DNA from: Berghia stephanieae
Taxonomy: Eukaryota > Mollusca > Gastropoda > Nudibranchia > Aeolidiidae
Length of the DNA stretch: 64,000 nucleotides
Direction of reading: 5' to 3'
Assembly: GCA_034508935.3 (NCBI GenBank)
Contig: CM067449.1
Location: forward strand, 39,406,912 to 39,470,911
The notes under the pieces were generated by a model that was given only the letters and a program-made list of their open reading frames with translations, had not been told where the DNA came from and searched no databases. Position 1 is the first letter of the stretch; every line of letters starts with the position of its first letter. Below are positions 37,845-49,800 of this stretch, in pieces. Both the position numbers and the translations under genes were made by a program.

Positions 37845-40800
37845 AAAATCCAACTTACAATTCCTCTCCCACCAAAAAATAAAACAAAATAATCCACAAA
37901 TGCTGAAAAATCAGCAAATCCCCATCCCTGAAGCTGAATGACATCAAATTGTAAGATATACTTTCGAAACTTATACTGAAATGTGGATTTCAATGGTGAA
38001 TTATAATAAGAAACAAAAGTTTAGACACCCAAGATAACAATAACAAAAATAATACATTTTCTTAAGCAGCATAGAGACCAATAACTATTACGCAAGTTGC
38101 AACGTTTATTCCCCCCCCCCCCCCCCCGGGCTGTTTTTTTCTTTAATTGACAAGGAGGATTCAGCACATATTCTACACAATCTATCTAGGCGGTTTAAAT
38201 GAGTCTCCCGTGAATGCTCCATTATAAGCGATTTCTTTTATATCTGTTAATTATGTAATCTGATACTTTGGAACAAACAAATATTAAAACATTTATAAAT
38301 GAAAACTTCCAGTAAAACACTTTACACAGTAGATAAAAATGGCACTAAATAGAAATAATTTTTTCTCAAGCGCATTCTCCGCAGAGAACACATTCAGATA
38401 ATTCATTTGAGCACAATGAACATTTAGCATTTAGACCCAAAATCTCTCATGCCGCAAAATTTAAAAAAATTATATCAAAGACAAAGACTTTAAAATAGGG
38501 AACCAGCCAAAAAGATAAAACTTCATGGATCCGAACCAGAGTTATTAATCAAATTAATCACATCACTCACATCAAATTTGATACCATTCCAAGAATGATA
38601 ATCAGTAATATTTTAACTAATATTATTTCCCAAGCTGAAAACCAAGGAGCAATAAAAATTGCTCAGAAACAAGGCTGAAAGTGGCGATTACGTGAAGAAT
38701 GAAAATAAAACGAACCATTATCATGGTTTAGGAAAAATAAGGGGGTTTCAATGCAAAAAAGTGCATCACAATGACGTCTTTGTAATGAAATATAACTGAA
38801 ATATTCCCCTGCACTGTGTGAGGTTTTTTATTTGCCCTATACAAATGCTACTAGTTGTTTGCTTTGAACAATTCACCTCCCCCTATCTCGCTGTGCAGTC
38901 CTGATTGGAATAGAACCAAAAGATAAATTTCTCTTTATTATATTACTATTATAATTATTATTTGATATAGCACCAGTACCCACAAATAGTGCTCAGAGTA
39001 CCTTTACAATAATTTTTTTTTGTATCTTGTTCGAAGTTCACATAGAATCACAATAAGCAGAATGAAAAAGATTTTTTTCAAATGCCGTTTGAAGACTGGT
39101 AGACTTTCACATGGTCGGGTTTAATTTAGGTGGTAAAGATTCCACGACTGGAGCCGAAAATGCTTCCCCTTGGGCATGAACGGATTTCAATCTTTTTTAT
39201 TTTATTTAGAAATTGATTTCGTGGACAGTTTCATTCTTAAATGTTTCTCGGTTTTCCATAAACAGCATATTTGGTGAGTAAAAAATAAACAATCAAATAA
39301 AATCCATGAAAGTAAAAATAAAAAAGGGTGTTTTAAAGAAAGTTTTTTAAAAAATGATGTTCCTGCTGAGGCAATGGGGGTTGGCAGCTGTGATGATAAA
39401 ATTAACACCTTACCGCTAATTTAGAACCATCACCAGCCTCCTTGCTATCTTCTTCATCATCACTAGGCCATTCACATTCTTCATCTGTAGGTTCTACTTT
39501 AGCGTTAAGTATATCCTTCCTCTGTAAAATAGAAAGTGACATATTCCCATTCAAACAATTACTTCACATAAAAGAGAAAAAAAATATCAGGGTATCCACC
39601 AATGTCAGAAAGGAAATCATTTGTATTAGTTTTTAAAGTTAGTGGAGTATTTCCATATAACTTTGTGTAAAGACATTTTCACCATTTTTAAAATGATAAT
39701 CAGCTAATCAAAGAAAGGGTCCTTAAAAAAAACAATCGGACTTGATTGGACTTAATGATTCTAGTGTGACCGTGAGCGAAGCAGGTGGTGGGAAGTGAAG
39801 GGGGTGTGGGTTTGACAGAGACGGAAAGAGAGGAGAGACTTGTCCAAAAGGTGTGATGTCTCCATAATTCGGGCTCATCAGTTGAATAAAAAATATTTCG
39901 ATTGTTATTATATGTTTTTTAACTAACGAGTCAGCCGACCGAGGAAAATATTGGAAAAGAGGAAAACTGTGGAAATTTTGGAGAAATTGACAAAATCCTG
40001 AAATTCCGTGGACCCGCGGAAGATTATCATCACTGTATAACTTACTGAATTCTGTGTGACTATGTAGTCTAGTGGTATATGACATTCGCTTTCGGATCGG
40101 AAGTGCATTGTTGAGTCCTTGGAAAAGGCTCTTTACTCACATTCTCTCAACATACTCAGGTGTAAAATGAGTACTTGGCCGTTAACAGTACCGTTCCGTT
40201 GGAAAAAATTTTTTAAATCACCATGTCTCATTCTGTTACATGTTGTTGTTGGTCAGGGACCCCTTATAAAGCGCTTTGAGCATTAGCATACCTGTCTACT
40301 TGAACAATTCAAAATCAGTAGCCAACACAAATTCATCACCAGTAATAAATGGTACAATTTTAGTAATACCACCCCAATCAACAACAACAACAACAACAAC
40401 AAAAAAAAAAAAAAATACTGCGTATCTACAACCTTCCATACGTAAAATAAATGTTGACCTCCATTACGAGCTGGCAAGGGAACTTTTTTTTTTCTTTCTT
40501 TGATAACTGCGGGAACTTAAAATAAAAAATTAATTTTTTTTTCCTCTCTAATACTACGACCAAATTGCTGTGAAATCCAAATCCGTAATTTTTCTTCCAT
40601 TTCCGTATGTCAGAAATTGTTACCTAATTTCTGTAACAATAACGGACAATCCGTAAAAGCAGGCAGGTAGGCATTAGGTGGATATCCCGCTATATAAAAG
40701 CTGAAGATCAAGTTTGTAAATATTATATAACTGCAAGGAGGGGAATCTCGATGATAGCCACATGTGCAGTGGGTAAAAAAAAGAGAGACATAGCATCTTC

Positions 40801-43800
40801 CCAGTTCTATGTGTCTGTGATAATTTTTTTATTTTTTTTTTTTTTTGCAGGAGCTAAAGTGGTTGACTGTTCATGAGAGCTTTGGTGGTCCATACATCAT
40901 TATGCCCATTTGTAATCATGTCAGGTTTTTCCATCAGAAAAATTGCCAGGTTCAGTTGCATCCATCCGTATCAAAATTTTAGACCACCATTTATAACACA
41001 TTAGCTCAATTCCAACTACAATAATTTAAACAATCTTATATGCAGTTGAAATGGAATATTTGATTTTTTAGATTTTGCATTGAGCTTTATAATTTCAAAA
41101 TAGTAGAGAGTGACCAATATCTTTCCATTCACTTCATAGTCATATCAATTATTGTTGACAGCTATAACATTTATAAATGACTAGGCAACATTTTTCGCAA
41201 TCAAAGAGTTCAGATGCCACTTGTCATTTTAAGTCAAGGGAACAATGCTCTTTTACTTGTTGCAATCTGCATGAATCCCAAGTCATAGAGCTTCACAGTG
41301 CTGGAGTCTATCAGATTAAAAAGACAAAACAATTGCTTGGTACTCTTTAGATAGGACACTAGTCTTATCATAAAATTCTTCCTGCCAAATCTAAAAGATC
41401 AAGCTACCCAATTACAGCTGTGTGTGAAGGGTCAGAAAAAATCCCTGAATGTAGATGGGAGTGAAATTGATCCCTTTGCTTGTTACATGACTAACCTACC
41501 AACCAAGAGTATGGTAATCGTTATCAATACTTTCAAAGGGCCTACCTTTTCAAACAACTCTGCATATTTTGGGCCATACTTCAATTCTAAAGAGCTCACT
41601 TCTTTGTAGAATTCTGACTCCAGATTAATGACTTCATTTTGTAATTTCTTCAGAGCTTTGATTCTTCTTTTGACCTCTTTAGGTAAACTGGAAATTCAGA
41701 AGAAAAAAGTAAAATAAGCATTGATAATTTCTGCAATGCAATAATTTAACTCCACTGTACACATATGATTTTCAATGATAACACAAGAAGCAAAAAAAAA
41801 AACATATAGTACTTAGTACCTGTAAAAAAAAGGAGTCTAAATGATTATCTCTCCGTTTTGCCCACACCCGAATACCTTTGACAAAAAAGATGGAATATCA
41901 ACAAATGTTTTAGCAAAAGTGTTGAAATGTCACGAAGGAAAAACTTGGGACAATAATCTATAATAATTTCATGCACTCCCTTTTTATGATCATACATATT
42001 ATTTCTAACCTTGCATGGGTGCAAGTAGGTCAGGCCAAAAAAAGCCTGAAATTCAATGCCAACAAATTTTAAAAAGCCTGAAACATTTTGTAGACCTGTA
42101 AATGAGCTCTAAAAAAAAAACCAAAAAAAAACTCTTCGACAAACTGAAGAGTCCAGTTTTGTTTTTTTTTAAATAAAGGCATCATTGGTGAGGAGAGTGA
42201 TAAATACAATACATTAAAATAGTGGGTATTATTACTTACTGGAAGTATGACTGCCATTGATTTGATGTAGAAGTAGAAGGAATGCTAAGGTTAAATAAGC
42301 ATGTCATTCATAATATAAGTAAAGATGACTTCATCAAAGTCATATTCCTGCCTCTGGAATTTTTCTGACATAGAAAAATAATCACTATTATCATCTGTAA
42401 CTTCTAGTGCCATGACCAATTGAATTTATTCCTCACATCTTTATCAATGCTCGACAAGTCTGAATTGCGATCCACGAACAGCTCAGTAGGCATTGTGAGA
42501 ACATTAACTAAAATAATGTAACAATGAGCAAACTTGATTTTCAATCATTTAATGACAGAAAAAAAAACAAATAAATATGACTTCTGGCCAATACACTGAA
42601 GTAGGAGAAGTGAATTATAATCATATGAAGAAACTTAGGCAGGCGTAGCCGTGCCATAGCGGAAAAATCCAAAGAATCGAAATGAATGGTAAATCGCCAC
42701 AGTAAACAGCAAGCTCGCTTGAGCAAAACAATGGCAGAAAACGTTTTGCGCGGGAATTAATTAGGCTACTTACCACCGTTCCTTATAATTAAGTACCCAA
42801 TCAGTGAAGAAACGGTCAACCAGTTTGTTTACAACGTGAGGCAGTCGAGATGTGCTTGTAGCAATCTATCCTAACTTTCGATTTGAAGGTAGCTACATAA
42901 CGTACTTCCAGCTTTCGCATTTTTCTTTTTCATTCTTTTAAGAGCCCTCGTGTAAATGTCAATTTTGGCTTAGATGAAACAGTGAAATTTATCGCTCGGC
43001 GGCTCAGTTAAAATTGGCTACCGTTGGGATCACGACAGGTTTGGAAAGTGATACAATAATTTAACGAAGGCTTTGTGAAAATACACTGGGATGTGTTCAG
43101 ACACGCCAATTCTAAAAAGCGTCGCTTAGCCTTGGCAATATATCCATCGTTAATATAAACAGCCCCCATACGCTATGCGTAGTGCTGTGGAACACTCCTA
43201 ATTACTTTACGGTTATTCGACTACGATTTGTGAATTCTTTCTTTCTTCAATTCTTTCTTTCCTTTTTTTAAATATTTGAATTTGACAAATTGACTGATTT
43301 CAGTTAATTGACTGAGAATTTACAGGTCTAATTTTGAAATGTGACTAATTGCCTCAAAATGGCATTATGTTGAGATGATCAGGATGCCAGAAATAAACTA
43401 AAATCCATTTCAAAAAACCGGAAATCTTGCACCCAACAACAAAGAAAAAAAAATGAACTGACAAATTGCAATTTTGTTATATTATGGTGGTGGATAAAAC
43501 CATTAATATCACAAAAACTACCTCTGTCTAAAACAACATTCAGGGCCCAAAACAGGAACAGAATTGCAGCCTTTCTACTTCAGCTTTATGTAAATCCTGG
43601 CCAAAAAAAATTCTTTTAGATAAGAGAGCATCTCATGTCAGCAATACCTTTCAATGTAACCAGATGATGTGCCAATCATGGATGAAAATTTATCTTGCAG
43701 TGCAGCCAGAACACCTGGATTCTTCATTAATTGTGCAGCAATTGCTGAACTGTCCCCGCCTTCACCTATAATAAAATATGAGTCAAAAGTCACAACAGTA

Positions 43801-46800
43801 AATATTTGTGTAACAATTATTGAAAACGGATATAACATGGATTTTCCCACTTGTCAACAAAACAAGATAAACAAGACACCTAAAAATAAAAAAATAGCGG
43901 CAAATTTTTAAAATTTGGATGACATTAGTAATTATTATTTTATTCCATTAAAAAAAGGATTAAAAGCAAATGCAATCTTTAGTAACTTAGTTGTTAGATT
44001 GTCAATAATTGTCTTTCAAAATATAATTTCTTTAATATACATTTCAACATGCCAGATGAAAACTTCCTATCAACAGTTTTATTCAGTTTCTAGTAATATC
44101 AAGCAATGATTTTTTTTTAATGCTTATACAACAAAACATTTTCAGATATACTTGTATAATTAAATCTCCAGAGATACAAAAGTTTTTCTCCTCCAATTTT
44201 ACTCGTTTCTAGGTTTAAACAGGTATGAGATTGACTGGTCACAAAAAAGGAGGAAATTTTTCAGGGCCCAGATCATGACCCATCAATGCGATTATAACCT
44301 ATAAATTTTAATTTCATTCAATTTAATTGAGATGTAATCCAAAATGTGTCTCGCAGCAATTTCGGACAACACTGTGCAAGTTTAAAGAGAGTAATTACAA
44401 CATATAAAATTTTATCTACTTAGAGAATGGTACTATGTGATCATACAATGCCACCACAGCACTAATCTAGTGGTAGCGACGATGGCATGGTGGTAGTTGT
44501 ACTCATGAAAGGCAATACGATGTGGGTGGTGGTGGTTGAAGTAGTATTGGTGGTAGGGATGATGATGTGGTGGTGGTTGCAGTAACAATGATGATAGGGA
44601 TGATGTGGTGGTGGTTGTAATAGTGGTGGTGGTAGGGATTGTGATGTGTTGGTGGTTGTAGTAGCAGTTGTGGTCGTAGTAATGGTGGTGATAAGGATGA
44701 TGATGTGGTAGAAGCTGTAGTGGTGATAGGGATGATGTGGTGGTTGTAGTAGTGGTGGTCATAGGGACAATGCTGTGTTGGTGGTTGTAGTAGTGGTGGT
44801 GATAAGGATGACGATGTGTGGTTAAAGCAGCAGTGGTCAAAGGGATGATGAGGTGGTTGTAGGAGTAGTGGTGGTTGTAGTAGTCGTGGTAATAAGAATG
44901 ATTGGTGCTTGTAATAGTGGTGGTGGTAGGGATGTTGATATAGTGGTTTAGTTGACTATTTTATTCATAGAAAAATTTGGGAAAGGCGAATTGTGATGGT
45001 GATGACTGGAACCACCCTTTAGGTGGAAATCCGATTTTAGTAGGAAGATTCTCAGCTCTGAAAAAGTGTCAGTGATAGTAAAAAAAGGAAAACAGACCTA
45101 AAGATCAGACAGGCACCCATAAAGAAAAAAGCAGAATATCCATTTCTAATAGCGTGGAGAGATGATCTTAAAAAATAAAAGACATAAAAATCACAGCAAA
45201 CAAAAAAATAAATTATTTAAAATACAATAAATACGGGTGTTGGAAGATACACTAAAGATTTCAATACCTATCCCCAAAGTAGATTTTTCCATCCACAAGG
45301 CATTGAATCATGCATTCATGCATCAAGTGAAAATAAGAGCCATACTATCAATATCTCACGTACCCCAACCTTTCCCTTCACTTACCCCCGGCATGGTCTT
45401 CAATTTCCTCTACATCCTCTACATCTTCAACTTGAGGCCTGAAAAAAAAAAATGATGACATGTTACTTTTGTATAGATACAAGCCATCAGAACTTGACAT
45501 TGAAAGTGGAAGTATTGTATTCCAAACTAGCACAACCAAGTTACTACCACTTCAGGTAAATGGGTCACTCTTCTTTTTTAATTTTTCATATTGACAAGCA
45601 TGATAAGTTCATTAACCCTCTATTTCTACTCTTGCTTTCTGGCGTGTAAGGAAGCTAATTCAATATATGAAAAATGTTAGTCCTCGGAGTTTCATCCGGC
45701 AACACAATCATTCCTCTGCCCTTAAAAAATTCTAAATACAAATACAAGAGAACGGAGTGATATTAGTTCAAATTGGATTGACTATTTTCTCAATTTCATG
45801 TGTATGCATCATACTTTTCCACCCATTTCCTTCACATCAGTGATTTCTAGACAAAATGGCTCATCAAAAAACACCATTAAACTTACTGGCTAAGTGTGTA
45901 ACAGGCCTTTCCTATACAAACAAAAACTTTTTCTTGACCAAGAAAAAAAAACGTTTTAAGAGGAAAAAAAAATGCGCAAGGCTTCCTTTCTATTTACACA
46001 TATCAAAACATCAGAATACGTCTAAAGAGAGGTAATAAAACTTCAAACTTGAAATTATTCATGGTGTTGACAGGCTTGTGTCTCGACAAACATAAATTTG
46101 CCTTCATAACAAATTTATTCACATAAAAGACACTGTCCAAATCAGGCACTGTGTTGGAAGTGGACAAATGCCAAAAAGTGAACTCAAAGTCAAACTGATC
46201 AGAATTTCAATTAAGTGGGGGACGATATTTACTTTGATGAAAGCCTCTTGATCTGACATTGAACAAATGTAAGGCTTTGGATCAAAAATGTTACTTACTT
46301 TTCTGGTTCAGACATCTTGTGTTAATCTGAACAGGAGAAGAAAAATGAATAACATTAGAAAAATGAGATATTGTAAAACAAAGGCATACAACTGTCCAGA
46401 AGTAGAACAAAGTGTTTTAATCTGATTTAATTAAGTTGATCCGGGTCCTGAGTCTTAACCAAGATAAGCACCTGAGACAATGTAGCCTTAATAAATTATA
46501 TTTTCTTTTTTTTTACTTGAAAGCTTCATGTGAGCTGAATAGAGGTTTTTTACTTTTGAAAATCCAATATGTTTTTGAATTTTCGGTCACAATACTTTGT
46601 ATTATAAACCTATATTTTATAGGAATTTAGTTTAAAAAGTGGATTGGGTTTTTTATTTACATGTGTTTTTTATGAAATTGTCACATGACTTTGGCATCAA
46701 TGAAGATAAATCAATGATACTTGACATTCTGGGCAATAAAAAAAAATTATAATTCTAAGTCCCGGGACAAACATGTACCATCCAATTGATATGTCCGCCA

Positions 46801-49800
46801 AAATGTCACATTACCTTCCCCAACGTCAACAGCAACAAAAACTAATATAAATGCATTTGAATGAACACATAGGTAACCATATTTTATGACATCCAAATGC
46901 GATGGCTACAAATTTATCCAGAAAATCGGCAGTAACAAACTATCTTGTTTGTAATGTCTCATTTAACTTGTAACCTCTGTCCACCTCGTCCAAATCAGTA
47001 AAACCAATCTTTTCAACCAAAGAAACAAAATTTTATAAATAATGATGGAACCTTAAGTTTGAGCTTGTCATCTCTAATGAACAAATAAATTTATGTAAAT
47101 TCTTCTAAGAGGATGAATGATAGCAGTTTTAGGCAGAAATATAAAACATAAAAACACTGATATTCTTCAAAAGTTTGGAAATTCATCATGTGACATCAAA
47201 GTACAGAATAGCTTAACTTAACTGATCTCCTAACATACCAAAGCAAGCATTTTAAATATTTACAGTTTTCATGATTAAATGTGTCTTTGTTTCTATACAG
47301 CTCGATTTAAAACTTGATGTCTCAATTTCAAAGCTAAATTATGCATCTCAATTCTGACGTCTCTTCTTTACAAACTGACAGATGGCCAGAGGTCGCTGTG
47401 GCTAAATACTTACTCTAATCCTCTTGTAAAAAATCTGCGAATTTGATAAACAAAAAATTAACCAAAGCCTTTTTTTATTTTTTTGAAAACAAAAAATTGA
47501 TAATGGAAGCATGATTGTTTGGCCAATTTAGTCATGCATGTGGGCATCTGGCAGTCCAGCTACTCTTCTGCTTAAACAAAGGAGGGTGGGGGTGATAGAA
47601 GTCAAGGTCATAAGTTACTGCACAGAAAGCTCAATGCTCCTTAGCCCCTCCCTTCCCAAACCCAACAGCGGGGTACACGATTACGTTAATTGTGTAGATC
47701 CTGAGGCTAGGTGCCTGGTTACTGTGTAAGTGAGGCCTGTGGGCTATGTCACTTTGCGGAGCACCCGTAAGTTCAATGAAAAAATTGGGTTAAATACTTT
47801 AATGTCTTTATCAACACCTGTTGGGAATATGCGTCGACTTCGAAGTGGGTGTCATGGCCGAATGGTTTAGTCGTCTGCCCTGGAAGTTTTACCAGAATTG
47901 ACATTGTGGGTTCGAATCCTGGTTCCGCCACTTTTTTTCTTTTTAATTCCGTCTTCTTTTTACAGAACGTTGCAACGTTGCAAGGGATAAATGTCCCATC
48001 CATCTCCCCCCCCCCCCCCCCCCTCTCGTGTTCAGATTATGGGAGTAGATAATGAGTTCCCTATATGGCCATGTCAATCATGTAGACATCGTTTGATGAT
48101 ATAAGCCTACCCTTTGATGTCTGCAGTCGCATTTTCATTTTCTAGTCACTCATGGCTAAACTCCACCCAGAAGCGATTTCATAGGTCCGTCCATCACCAA
48201 ATTTCATACTTTCGTTCTCGTGAGTTCTTTAAGTTTTTTGATCGAAGAACGGTTGGCTATTGAGAATCTTGACCCTTCAACGATTGGTCGTTCTGACAGC
48301 TCACATGTCAACAATACATTGAGTCATCGCTGAGGCAGTGGAAGACGCTCATCGCATAGTTGCATCACAATCACCACGTTGTTGGAACAAATTATCCAGG
48401 CATGGTTGATAGGTAAAAATGCCAAATTATGTTCTAGTTACATTTGAAACAAACAAATTATATCACTGATCTCGTCTCATTGAGATATAAAGAATGACAT
48501 AAAAATCAATAAAATCGGCCGATAAATAAAAAAGTTGCTAAAAAAAAGCTAAAATAAACAAAAGCAATTTTCTAAATCAAATTTATTCGTAAAACAATTG
48601 GTTTTCAACCGATTTTTCTGAAATAAAGACCGATGTTCTTATTTTTTCAAGCAGATTTCAACAATGTGACTTTCAAATTCCTCAGAATTATATTTTTTAC
48701 TTTTAGATTTTAGCTTTTAGGCCTACTCAAAAAGGTGTTATATTCCTTGCATAACAATAGCGTAATACATGGACGGTAAGAAGCGTCTTTGTTTGAGCCA
48801 GCTGGATAGATAGCCTGTGATTGGTCGAAGACTTTGAAATGCTTGATTCACAATTCTACACGAATGGACGGTGGCGGTATATCAAAGGGGTGTACCAAAT
48901 TTATTTACCAACTACTTTTCTTAGTGCTAAAATTACAAAGTAATAATTTCGCATTAGAAAAAATAACTCTCAAGTTCCTATCTCTTTATTACAATAAAAT
49001 TGACAAAATTGCCCTACAAATAAGGGAGTTATAAATTATTCATAATATTTTTTAGAGTTTACAAAAATTGTTATTTTTAATCACCAAAGTCGTAATTTTT
49101 TCCCGATTTTTACCAAACAAAGTGCAATGTCAATGATTTTCACCAACAAATAAAATAGCTTCAAATCGCAATTTCTACAACATATTTTATTTTCTGTCGG
49201 CAAATCTATCAAAATCAAAGCTGAAAACATCCTGCGGCAGTGACAGACCTGTCATTTCCTTCACAACGATTGGATTTTACTTACTGAGGCCAGTTTTGGC
49301 TACCCCGCCCATGAATATTATGCCGTCGGTTTTTTGTCGGGTTGAATCTTAAAAAAGAGTTAATTTTATGTTTGGCAGTGAGTATTTTCCGCCGGGCGGA
49401 GAATAACGAAATTTGATTATTCTCCGCCGGCCAGCGGAAGATAGTACTTTTTAATATTTTCCGCCGGGTTTTCTGCTGCTGTGTTCTCGCTGTTATCGAG
49501 ATGTCACGTTACCTACGCGAATTGACGTGATCCCACGCGCATTTCATTCAGTTCCATTTGGTGATGAGCATGAGCAGGATGGATTTTGTCCAGGGGACCA
49601 AATTCACTAGCTATGAAGAGTTTTTAAACAAACTGAACCAGTATGGCAAAGACACGTTAACCCAATTTTCTCTAGTTGGGGCGGAATGAAGTGTGCCTCA
49701 CCGTCTACCGCTATCACCCACTGATTCCCTACCGTCTACTGCCACCGCTATCACTATCACCCACTGATTCCCTGATAACGGGGGGGGGGGGGGGGGGGGG

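Noticed and set aside
39723-40108. Overlapping - strand frames of 120 and 61 residues
   Set aside because: They lie in a NAP1L intron, overlap each other and a SINE, and have no recognisable motif.
44433-44840. His/Thr-rich 135-residue frame on the - strand
   Set aside because: Minisatellite composition; the same array type at the left edge of the window gives similar meaningless frames.
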